Of a stretch of 8,693 nt of DNA, positions 1 through 4,796 are shown piece by piece. Position 1 is the first letter of the stretch. Each line of letters starts with the position of its first letter. Both the position numbers and the translations under genes were made by a program. The notes beneath the pieces were generated by a model. That model searched no databases. It was not told where the DNA came from and saw only the letters and a list, made by a program, of their open reading frames with translations. This stretch comes from CAYQNU01 sp964419055 (lineage in GTDB: Bacteria; Bacteroidota; Bacteroidia; Flavobacteriales_D; Parvicellaceae), in assembly GCA_964419055.1 (NCBI GenBank), contig CAYQNU010000045.1, positions 1 to 8,693 of the forward strand. The letters are read 5' to 3'.

Positions 1-947
1 CATATCAGGAAAATCAAGTGCCTAAGTTAGATTTTTGGTCTAACAGTTATAGGTACGGCTTTAACGGTATGGAAAAGGATGATGAAGTAAAAGGTAGCGG
101 AAACTCTTACACTACGGAGTTTAGACAGTATGATCCACGTTTAGGTAGATGGCTCAGCTTAGACCCGCTGATGGCTAAATATCCTGATCAAAGCCCTTAT
201 GCTGCTTTTAACAACAATCCAATATACTTTATAGATCCAAATGGTCTAGAAGGTGTTAATAGTACATCAGGAGATCCAGGAAAAAAAGCCGATAGACAAA
301 ATAAAAGGTTCGAAAGATTAGAAAATAGGCTCTCAAAAAAGTTTGCTGGAAATGATGATCAATATCTTTTTGAATTAGCTAAAAGAGGAAGTAAGGCTAG
401 ATATGGAACAATTGTCGGACCTGAGTCTTCTAGTTTTAAAGATGAGAAAGCCAAAGGAGATCAAAGTATAACAGGAGGTAAGTACAATAATTCATTTGAT
501 AATAGAAAAAGTGAATATCAACAAGCAATTACCTTGGGAGCAACAGGATTAAACAGTTCGCCTTTGGGTACCGCTGGAGACGAGGGAGGTACACCTCAAA
601 CTGTTGAGTTTAAAAATGTGAAGGATGGAGAAGTCATCTACTTTGAAGCGAATACTTTTGGCGGGTTTCAGGTACAAATTTTTATTGACGACAAATTAGT
701 TGAAACTTTTGATGAAGCACCTCAAATAGTCACAAAGATTCCAGAAGATGCTCAACATTTTAACGTTAAAGAACAAAGAAGTGTTACTATTAATCACGGT
801 TCAAATAAGCCGAAAACGATAGTAATTACAGTTAAGACTGTTTTTACTGAAGATGGTGCAAAAGTTCATAATGCAGAATACCCATTTCCAGCCATTTTAT
901 CTAATGTTAAAATGTATAGACAATTTCCTTATTTAAAATCCAAATAA
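1..947 (+). CDS. Rhs/YD-repeat polymorphic toxin, C-terminal end (5' partial)
   Basis: The reading frame is open to the left edge: codons before the GTG at 18 continue in frame, so this is the 3' end of a larger gene and 18 is not a true start. The first ~77 residues are the Rhs-repeat-associated core: YGFNGMEKDDE, then FRQYDPRLGRWLSLDPL, then YAAFNNNPIYFIDPNGL, the last coded at about 207-248. In Rhs/WapA-type proteins the DPxGL motif marks the end of the conserved shell. Beyond it lies a variable tail that usually carries the toxic activity. Here the tail is ~232 residues. Its first part is charged and rich in Lys, Arg and Asp. The second part (from GTPQTVEFKNV) looks rich in beta strands. 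I recognise no nuclease, deaminase, protease or ADP-ribosyltransferase motif in it. The MORN-repeat gene follows one base after the stop. The Rhs call is firm; the activity of the tail is unknown. Confidence 0.9.
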   Translation, partial: YQENQVPKLDFWSNSYRYGFNGMEKDDEVKGSGNSYTTEFRQYDPRLGRWLSLDPLMAKYPDQSPYAAFNNNPIYFIDPNGLEGVNSTSGDPGKKADRQNKRFERLENRLSKKFAGNDDQYLFELAKRGSKARYGTIVGPESSSFKDEKAKGDQSITGGKYNNSFDNRKSEYQQAITLGATGLNSSPLGTAGDEGGTPQTVEFKNVKDGEVIYFEANTFGGFQVQIFIDDKLVETFDEAPQIVTKIPEDAQHFNVKEQRSVTINHGSNKPKTIVITVKTVFTEDGAKVHNAEYPFPAILSNVKMYRQFPYLKSK

Positions 948-948
948 A

Positions 949-1737
949 ATGAAAGTAATGATTTTAATTTTGTTTTGTGTCTATGTTAAATCAATACATG
1001 GTCAAATTGAAAAAGACACTTCAATAAGGTATGAAGATGTATATTTTAATAGATCAAAAAATAAAATAAAGAAGAGAAGCTATTTTGATATAAATAACAA
1101 TTATCATCCAAAAATCATTTCATACTATAAAGACGGCTCATTTAGCAAAATTTATTATTATGACAAAGGAAATTTTCTTCTATCACATTACTATAAAAGA
1201 GGTGAGACTGATGAAAACAATCCTTATAAAATCCATGGAGTAAAAATTGATAAATCCTATTCGAAAGCGCACTATAGCATAGATTCCTCAAGTTTTAAGT
1301 CAAGTAACATTAATTATTTAGATAGCAATGGTTTAAAACAAGGGAAATGGTATGAAAAAGTAATTATTAAAGATATTTTCGGATACTTATATAGAGATTT
1401 TTATTGCATTGGAGAGTATATTAATGGAAAGAAACAAGGGAAATGGCAATATTATAATTATTATGAAAAAAGGCTTAAATATATTGTTGAATATCAAGAA
1501 GATGTGATTGAAGGTGATGTTATTATTTTTTATAAATCAGGTAGTGTTTCATCCAAATATGAATATTTGAATGGTAAAAAACAAGGTAAGTATGAAGCGT
1601 TTTATGAAAATGGTCAATTACACGTATATGCAAATTTTAATCAAGGAGAATTTGTTGGTGAGTATATAGAGTATGAAAAAAATGGTGAAGTAAAGAAAAA
1701 AATTGAAGATAGCTCAAAAGTTCATCCATACAAGTAA
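949..1737 (+). CDS. MORN-repeat (MORN_2 type) protein with signal peptide; possible Rhs partner/immunity protein
   Basis: A 262-residue protein. It starts with a hydrophobic segment (MKVMILILFCVYVKSIHG, then Gln) that looks like a Sec signal peptide. There is no good lipobox, so it is probably periplasmic or outer-envelope. The rest is built from repeats of the toxin-antitoxin-system/MORN_2 kind: YYKDGSFSKIYYYDKGN, NGKKQGKWQYYNYYEKR, FYKSGSVSSKYEYLNGKKQGKY, FYENGQLHVYANFNQGEFVGEY. Three GxKQGK units at about 1333, 1429 and 1576 are also similar at DNA level. The start ATG lies one base after the Rhs stop, which implies co-transcription and perhaps translational coupling. Genes directly after an Rhs toxin tail often encode immunity, and MORN_2 proteins are frequent neighbours of such toxins in Bacteroidota. 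An immunity role here is inference from position only. A secreted accessory protein is the alternative. Confidence 0.8.
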   Translation: MKVMILILFCVYVKSIHGQIEKDTSIRYEDVYFNRSKNKIKKRSYFDINNNYHPKIISYYKDGSFSKIYYYDKGNFLLSHYYKRGETDENNPYKIHGVKIDKSYSKAHYSIDSSSFKSSNINYLDSNGLKQGKWYEKVIIKDIFGYLYRDFYCIGEYINGKKQGKWQYYNYYEKRLKYIVEYQEDVIEGDVIIFYKSGSVSSKYEYLNGKKQGKYEAFYENGQLHVYANFNQGEFVGEYIEYEKNGEVKKKIEDSSKVHPYK

Positions 1738-1770
1738 TTGGGTGGGAAGTGTTCCAACTGTTATAAAATA

Positions 1771-1960
1771 GTTCTTTAAAATAGTGAAATGAGATAAAAG
1801 ACTAGGAAAACCCTTCTACGTTAAACTCCTTCACTGAAGTTTCGGAGTTGGAACAAACTTCGAAGGGAAAAGCGGTATTCCTCGTCAGTCGTCAGGAATA
1901 AAAAATGCCAAACCAAGCAGGAGTATTTTTTTGGTAGTTGATTTTTCAAAGGTATAAAAA
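1771..1960. repeat. Structured intergenic repeat, copy A
   Basis: First of three related copies (others 2535-2697 and 3384-3551). The shared order of blocks on the plus strand is GTTCTTTAA-ATA, a block like AATACTAGGAAAA, then GGGAAAAGCGGTATTCCT, then a hairpin, AATAAAAAATG, CCAAACCAAGCA, a run of T followed by GGTAGTTG, and AAAGGTATAAAAA. In copy A the first hairpin is long: CCCTTC (1811-1816) pairs with GAAGGG (1862-1867) and encloses a further CTCC/GGAG hairpin. The second hairpin is TATTCCT (1876-1882) with AGGAATA (1894-1900). It begins 33 bases after the MORN gene stop. I see no open reading frame in it. Either a structured RNA or a DNA-level boundary element would fit. The strand is undecided; on the minus strand a TACCTTTG (1948-1955) resembles a -7 element but lacks a -33 partner. 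Confidence 0.75.
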
Positions 1961-2069
1961 TACTCTATTCTCTCTATTGGTGAACACTTGATATAGAGTA
2001 TAATTCAGAACATATTATATAGAAACTTGATAAAACAAAAAGAGATAGCGTTTGCTATCTCTTTTATGT
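1961..2069. repeat. Duplicated tRNA-Phe downstream flank, left copy
   Basis: I count 106 of 109 bases identical to 3552-3660, which is the sequence immediately downstream of the intact tRNA-Phe. It contains an inverted repeat (TACTCTAT 1961-1968 and ATAGAGTA 1993-2000) and the tRNA terminator. Identity continues into the tRNA fragment to its right. To the left, where copy A begins, similarity to the right-hand copy drops sharply. The near identity points to a recent duplication or to gene conversion. Confidence 0.9.
2037..2065. terminator. Terminator hairpin (duplicated tRNA-Phe terminator)
   Basis: A 9-bp perfect stem AGAGATAGC / GCTATCTCT with a GTTT loop, preceded by a run of A and followed by a run of T, so it could act in both directions. 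It is identical to the hairpin after the intact tRNA-Phe. Here it would end transcripts from the GIY-YIG gene (minus strand), and perhaps those from the Rhs-MORN operon (plus strand). Confidence 0.85.
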
Positions 2070-2197
2070 GGCGCCTCCAGGAATCGAATCCCATAAAAAC
2101 AGAAATCCATGATTTCGTATTTTTATGAGGACTCACGAAAATCTACCAAATCACAGATTTGTTGATTTTCGGAGCCAGGGACACAAGGATTTTCAGT
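2070..2197 (-). pseudogene. tRNA-Phe 3' half, split by an 86-bp insert
   Basis: Bases 2070-2088 match the last part of the intact tRNA-Phe (T-loop, 3' side of the T stem, acceptor stem). Bases 2175-2197 match the anticodon loop, 3' side of the anticodon stem, variable loop and 5' side of the T stem. Both blocks are identical to 3661-3679 and 3680-3702. The 5' half of the tRNA is absent: past 2197 the sequence is the GIY-YIG gene. The fragment is interrupted between the T stem and T loop by 2089-2174. It cannot fold into a functional tRNA. Confidence 0.92.
2089..2174. repeat. 86-bp twin-hairpin (REPIN-like) insert
   Basis: Two adjacent hairpins fill the insert exactly. On the plus strand the first is CATAAAAA (2092-2099), bulge CA, GAAATC, loop CAT, GATTTC, bulge GTA, TTTTTATG (2120-2127), with flanking TCC/GGA also able to pair. 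The second is CGAAAATC (2136-2143), bulge TAC, CAAATC, loop ACA, GATTTG, bulge TT, GATTTTCG (2164-2171), with CTC/GAG outside. Read on the minus strand the second has bulges AA and GTA and the same RAAATC/GATTTY inner stem as the first, so the two are inverted relatives. That is the layout of a REP doublet (REPIN). No target duplication is evident. Confidence 0.75.
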
Positions 2198-2431
2198 GAT
2201 GTATTTTATAATTCTTAATCGAGATTTTAATGATTTTAATTCCTGCTCTAATTTAAAAGCTGATTTCCTATCATCTAAACTTGTAATCCAAACCAAATCC
2301 CATGGTCTATAGCGACTTGTAGACTTCGAAAAACCTTTGTTATGGTCACTAAATCTTCTTTCAAAATCAGAAGTCTGCCCGATATAAAAACTTACGTTAA
2401 TGGCACTTTGTAATATGTAAACTTGAAACAT
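2123..2431 (-). CDS. GIY-YIG endonuclease whose 3' end is tRNA-Phe plus insert sequence
   Basis: A small single-domain GIY-YIG nuclease of the UvrC-like/COG2827 type (~102 residues from the chosen start). Seen: VYILQS (GIY equivalent), then FYIGQTSD (YIG), FERRFSDHNKG (family Arg), and AFKLEQELKSLKSR (metal-binding Glu). The start is placed at the second of two adjacent ATGs (2434 or 2431), because family members begin just before this VYI strand. The upstream GTG at 2467 would add an unlikely MRERGLGFFCF leader. The C-terminus is odd. ENPCVPG is a translation of the tRNA-Phe anticodon-to-T-stem sequence, and SENQQICDLVDFRESS comes from the 86-bp insert. Without the insert, the frame would read PGSIPGGAT and stop at a TAA just past the tRNA (2064-2066). 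The family cuts DNA. Targeting of tRNA-Phe is my inference from this layout. Confidence 0.85.
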   Translation of the reverse strand: MFQVYILQSAINVSFYIGQTSDFERRFSDHNKGFSKSTSRYRPWDLVWITSLDDRKSAFKLEQELKSLKSRLRIIKYITENPCVPGSENQQICDLVDFRESS

Positions 2432-2492
2432 CATAAAACAAAAAAACCCTAACCCCCGCTCACGCACGAAGAAAAAATAAATAAGTAGGGCT

Positions 2493-2516
2493 ACCGCAAG
2501 AATCCTTTCTTGTGGT
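2493..2516. other. Hairpin upstream of the GIY-YIG gene
   Basis: ACCGCAAGAA and TTCTTGTGGT form a 10-bp stem (one G-T pair on one strand) around a TCCT loop. It lies between the GIY-YIG gene and repeat copy B. It lacks a T run on the plus strand, so it is not a clear terminator. It may be a module belonging to copy B, or an unrelated palindrome. Confidence 0.5.
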
Positions 2517-2534
2517 GGTATAGATAAAAGAAGA

Positions 2535-2697
2535 GTTCTTTAAAATATGAAAGGAGATGAAATACTGGGAAAAGCGGTATTCCTTGCCGAAGCATCGGCA
2601 TCAGCAATAAAAAATGTTCAGACGCTAAAGGTCTGAAACAAGTCCAAACCAAACCACCTATTTTTTTAGGTTGTAAGATTTTTAAAGGTAAAAAAAC
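2535..2697. repeat. Structured intergenic repeat, copy B
   Basis: The same block order as copies A and C, from GTTCTTTAAAATA to AAAGGTAAAAAAA. The first hairpin is missing: ACTGGGAAAAGCGG replaces ACTAGGAAAA-hairpin-GGGAAAAGCGG. The second hairpin is GCCGA (2586-2590), loop AGCA, TCGGC (2595-2599). An extra perfect hairpin, TTCAGAC (2617-2623) and GTCTGAA (2631-2637), sits where A and C have none. It is not followed by the tRNA flank, so the repeat exists apart from the tRNA-Phe duplication. It separates the GIY-YIG gene from the toxin-antitoxin pair. The whole gene-free stretch 2435-2775 holds this copy, the upstream hairpin and an imperfect CTCTACC/GGTGGAG inverted repeat at 2710-2737. Confidence 0.72.
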
Positions 2698-2775
2698 AAG
2701 TGAGTGAGACTCTACCTACGCTAAAGCTATGGTGGAGGAGCAACGATTGTATTTTATGATGTAGAGGAATTGAGG

Positions 2776-3066
2776 TTATTTATTCCACTTTTTAGGATCT
2801 TCTTTCATTGCATAAATACCTACAATAAGAACATTATTTTCATTGAGTTGAAAATGTATTCCATAAGGAAAACGATTTAGGAAACAAATTCTAATATCGT
2901 CATATCTTATTTGAATAGTTTGAGCATCCTTTTTTAGATATTCAACCTTACCATCTAATTCCACTTGGAAGTCAATTTCTAATCCTTCAAGTTCACTTTT
3001 GTAGTATTTCTTAGCCTCTTGAATATCAAGTTCAGCAACAGAAACAATGGATATATTATATCTCAT
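2776..3066 (-). CDS. ParE/RelE-superfamily toxin
   Basis: A 96-residue protein with the shape of a RelE/ParE type II toxin: SVAELDIQEAKKYYKSELEGL (helical N-terminus with the A..DI.EA..YY pattern), then FLNRFPYGIHFQ (central strand, FPY motif), VLIVGIYAMKEDPKKW (last strand). The usual end of this family is close to H..R.P..W. Here it reads YAMKEDPKKW, so the His is Tyr and the Arg is replaced, which could weaken or change activity. ParE members poison gyrase and RelE members cut mRNA on ribosomes; the sequence does not decide which. It follows the antitoxin gene by two bases, in the same operon. Unusually for an addiction module it lies between two structured repeats beside a tRNA. Confidence 0.85.
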   Translation of the reverse strand: MRYNISIVSVAELDIQEAKKYYKSELEGLEIDFQVELDGKVEYLKKDAQTIQIRYDDIRICFLNRFPYGIHFQLNENNVLIVGIYAMKEDPKKWNK

Positions 3067-3068
3067 TT

Positions 3069-3287
3069 TTAATCAAAAATTTCTTTTTTAGCTTCGTCCC
3101 AACTTCTAGTAGTAATCTCTCCAGAGTTGATTAAAGAAATTCTTCTTCGAGTTTCATTGATTTGAGATTGAGGAATAACGACCTCTTCTTTTTCTTCGAT
3201 TCTAACAAAATCTAAAGATTTTAAATAACTAAGAAACGCCTTGGCGTACTTATTACTTTCGTCTATATATATGGTTTTTGTTGTCAT
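3069..3287 (-). CDS. Antitoxin of the ParE/RelE-type pair
   Basis: A 72-residue, charged protein directly upstream of the toxin. The N-terminus (MTTKTIYIDESNKYAKAF) looks like a short strand followed by a helix, as in small Bacteroidota antitoxins. The middle (RIEEKEEVVIPQSQ) is acidic and probably flexible. The end (INSGEITTRSWDEAKKEIF) has the xSGE-T-SWDE-K form common in partners of ParE/RelE toxins. I see no classical helix-turn-helix. By position it neutralises the toxin and represses its own promoter. Antitoxin-first order and the two-base spacing support a single operon. Confidence 0.8.
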   Translation of the reverse strand: MTTKTIYIDESNKYAKAFLSYLKSLDFVRIEEKEEVVIPQSQINETRRRISLINSGEITTRSWDEAKKEIFD

Positions 3288-3292
3288 ACAGC

Positions 3293-3313
3293 TTGCTAAC
3301 GTAATATTGCTAA
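3293..3313 (-). promoter_or_regulatory. Candidate operator: direct TTGCTAA repeats before the antitoxin start
   Basis: TTGCTAA occurs at 3293-3299 and 3307-3313, 14 bases apart, between the antitoxin start codon and the candidate -7 element. Position and repetition suit an autoregulatory site, but this is inference. Confidence 0.3.
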
Positions 3314-3324
3314 AAATGTTACCA

Positions 3325-3332
3325 CAAATTTA
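3325..3332 (-). promoter_or_regulatory. Candidate -7 element of the toxin-antitoxin operon
   Basis: The minus strand reads TAAATTTG, matching the Bacteroidota TAnnTTTG consensus, about 37 bases before the antitoxin ATG. No TTG is seen at the usual -33 distance, so support is partial. Confidence 0.4.
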
Positions 3333-3383
3333 AACAAAAAAACTTAATTGTGTTCGATGTTAGTTTTCCAAATGGCACTTTTT

Positions 3384-3551
3384 GTTCTTTAACATAGTGG
3401 AGTTATAATGATAAAATACTAGGAAAACCCTTCTACGTTAAAACTTTGAAGGGAAAAGCGGTATTCCTTGCCGAAGTTTCGGCTTCAGCAATATAAAATC
3501 CCAAGCCAAGCAGAAGCTTTTTTTGGTAGTTGAATTTTAAAGGTTTAAAAA
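3384..3551. repeat. Structured intergenic repeat, copy C
   Basis: The third copy lies between the antitoxin gene and the tRNA-Phe flank. The first hairpin is short: CCCTTC (3428-3433) and GAAGGG (3448-3453) with a 14-base loop. The second is GCCGA (3470-3474), loop AGTT, less one base of offset, and TCGGC (3479-3483). It then has CCAAGCCAAGCAGAAGC, a T run with GGTAGTTG, and AAAGGTTTAAAAA. The GGGAAAAGCGGTATTCCT block is identical in copies B and C, and in A as far as the hairpin. Like A, and unlike B, it is followed on the right by the tRNA-Phe flank. The gene-free stretch 3288-3659 contains this copy, the antitoxin control region and the tRNA flank. Confidence 0.75.
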
Positions 3552-3660
3552 CACTCTATTATCTCTATTGGTGAACACTTGATATAGAGTAAAATTCAGA
3601 ACATATTATATAGAAACTTGATAAAACAAAAAGAGATAGCGTTTGCTATCTCTTTTATGT
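3552..3660. repeat. Duplicated tRNA-Phe downstream flank, right copy
   Basis: The partner of 1961-2069, differing at only three of 109 positions, and the natural downstream flank of the intact tRNA. It has the inverted repeat ACTCTAT (3553-3559) and ATAGAGT (3584-3590), and ends in the terminator. With the tRNA 3' half it forms a direct repeat of about 150 bp bracketing the accessory stretch. Confidence 0.9.
3628..3656. terminator. tRNA-Phe terminator
   Basis: The stem AGAGATAGC (3632-3640) and GCTATCTCT (3645-3653) with a GTTT loop, flanked by A and T runs, lies a few bases past the 3' end of the minus-strand tRNA. Confidence 0.88.
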
Positions 3661-3732
3661 GGCGCCTCCAGGAATCGAACCAGGGACACAAGGATTTTCA
3701 GTCCTTTGCTCTACCGACTGAGCTAAAGCGCC
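3660..3732 (-). tRNA. tRNA-Phe (anticodon GAA)
   Basis: The minus strand folds as a complete 73-base cloverleaf: acceptor GGCGCTT with AGGCGCC (one G-T pair), discriminator A, D stem GCTC/GAGC, anticodon stem AAGGA/TCCTT around loop CTGAAAA, variable loop GTGTC, T stem CCTGG/CCTGG-complementary arm with loop TTCGATT. The anticodon GAA reads Phe codons. CCA is not encoded. It has its own promoter upstream and a terminator downstream. Its 3' half, starting in the anticodon loop, is repeated at 2070-2197. Confidence 0.97.
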
Positions 3733-3750
3733 ATCCGTTTAATCGGGTTG

Positions 3751-3779
3751 CAAAGATATATATTTTTTTATAAAACAAA
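3751..3779 (-). promoter_or_regulatory. tRNA-Phe promoter
   Basis: The minus strand has TTTG (3776-3779) and TATCTTTG (3751-3758) separated by 17 bases, matching the Bacteroidota -33/-7 consensus TTG-N17-23-TAnnTTTG. The -7 element is 18 bases before the mature tRNA 5' end. The intervening A/T tract is typical of strong stable-RNA promoters. Confidence 0.8.
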
Positions 3780-3818
3780 CAATTTTTATAAAAATATTAC
3801 TTTTTTCATTGCTTACTG

Positions 3819-3826
3819 TACCTTTG
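3819..3826 (+). promoter_or_regulatory. -7 element of the histidine kinase gene
   Basis: TACCTTTG matches TAnnTTTG and lies 18 bases before the chosen ATG at 3845. It lies downstream of the alternative TTG start at 3809, which argues against that start. There is no clear -33 TTG at the right distance. Confidence 0.5.
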
Positions 3827-3844
3827 TTATTCAAAATAAGACCC

Positions 3845-4753
3845 ATGAAGTCGTTAAATTATCACCGAAAATCCATCCTACTCTTCTATATATTAATCAT
3901 TTATATTCTATTACAGATTATTTGGTGGGTATATCAGATTATTGACCTAGCCAAAAAAATTGATAACTCTGGAGGGTTGGCTTCCATCAAAATAAAAATG
4001 ATTGCTGGTGAATTTGCGGTTTTTTTCCTACTTTTAGTTACGGGAGTGTGGTACATTCGAAAAGTTTTTATCACCGAAACTAAATTAGCCGAAAACAAAA
4101 AAAACTTTTCGTTGTCCATAACACACGAATTAAAAACACCCATTACCGCTTCCAAACTGTTAGTAGAAACACTTCTTAATAGAGACTTGCCGCCCGAAAA
4201 AGTGAAAGAACTGCTGGAAAAAGTCGAAAACGAACAAAACCGCCTTCACGAACTCATCGAAAAAGTTTTATTGGCCTCGCGATTAGATACTACTACCATT
4301 CAACTTACCCTCCAAGAAATACCCGTTTTGGATTTCTTAAAAGAACATACCTCCAAATTAAATGCTCCCAACGAAATTATGTTTCAAGTTAATCCTTCTG
4401 ACACTTTTAGGGTTGACCCTTTTCTTTTTGCATCGGTTATTCAAAACCTACACGAGAACGCCATTAAATATAGTCCAGAGCAAACTTCAATTGGTTGGAA
4501 ATTTTCAAAAAATTCTACCTTCGCCACATTGTCTATTTCCGATTTAGGCGCAGGTATTCCGCTTGATCAACACGAAAAAGTATTTGAAGTGTATTATCGT
4601 TTAGACAATGAAGAAACCAAATCGAGTAAGGGAACAGGTATTGGCTTGTATTTGGTAAAAAAAATAGTGGATTTTCATCAAGGTAAAATAAGTATCAAAA
4701 ATAACGTGCCTCACGGAACAATCATTGAAATCAATTTACCCATTCTCAAATAA
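3845..4753 (+). CDS. Membrane sensor histidine kinase
   Basis: A 302-residue two-component kinase, numbered from the ATG at 3845. Two membrane segments (about residues 10-33 and 54-75) enclose a short loop of ~20 residues, so there is no room for an extracytoplasmic ligand domain. The HisKA domain has the H box SITHELKTPI, with His94 as the phospho-acceptor. The HATPase domain has the N box QNLHENAIKYS (Asn205), G1 box DLGAG (233-237), F box FEVYYR and G2 box GTGIGL (263-268), so it looks catalytically complete. It would phosphorylate a response regulator, but none is encoded next to it: gpmI follows on the same strand after 43 bases and tRNA-Phe lies on the other side. The signal is unknown; membrane state or a partner protein is possible. 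An earlier TTG start (3809) is less likely because the -7 element lies after it. Confidence 0.93.
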   Translation: MKSLNYHRKSILLFYILIIYILLQIIWWVYQIIDLAKKIDNSGGLASIKIKMIAGEFAVFFLLLVTGVWYIRKVFITETKLAENKKNFSLSITHELKTPITASKLLVETLLNRDLPPEKVKELLEKVENEQNRLHELIEKVLLASRLDTTTIQLTLQEIPVLDFLKEHTSKLNAPNEIMFQVNPSDTFRVDPFLFASVIQNLHENAIKYSPEQTSIGWKFSKNSTFATLSISDLGAGIPLDQHEKVFEVYYRLDNEETKSSKGTGIGLYLVKKIVDFHQGKISIKNNVPHGTIIEINLPILK

Positions 4754-4769
4754 TGCCGACTAATTTATT

Positions 4770-4777
4770 TAATTTTG
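4770..4777 (+). promoter_or_regulatory. Candidate -7 element of gpmI
   Basis: TAATTTTG fits TAnnTTTG and lies 19 bases before the gpmI ATG, so gpmI may have its own promoter as well as any read-through from the kinase. No good -33 element is seen. Confidence 0.45.
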
Positions 4778-4796
4778 CCTTTTTAATGATAATAAA

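Noticed and set aside
18..20. GTG as start of the Rhs gene
   Set aside because: The frame is open upstream to the window edge and the Rhs core is already under way, so this is an internal codon.
1948..1955. Minus-strand promoter TACCTTTG in repeat copy A
   Set aside because: There is no -33 element, and copies B and C carry changed bases at the equivalent place (ACCTTTA), so it is not conserved.
2070..2197. A second functional tRNA-Phe, or a tRNA with an intron
   Set aside because: The 5' half is missing altogether, and the insert has twin REP-like hairpins rather than intron features.
2432..2467. GTG start at 2467 for the GIY-YIG gene
   Set aside because: It would add a short leader absent from the usual family N-terminus; adjacent ATGs at 2434 and 2431 place the start right before the VYI strand.
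1771..3551. Integron attC sites between gene cassettes
   Set aside because: The cassette-like layout suggested it, but there is no integrase, the genes differ in orientation, and I do not see the paired attC core motifs at the ends of the repeats.
1771..3551. CRISPR array or retron non-coding RNA
   Set aside because: Only three diverged repeats, with gene-sized spacing and no Cas or reverse transcriptase gene.
3748..3945. Small plus-strand reading frame across the tRNA promoter and kinase start
   Set aside because: It overlaps the tRNA promoter and the kinase N-terminus in another frame and has no recognisable protein features.
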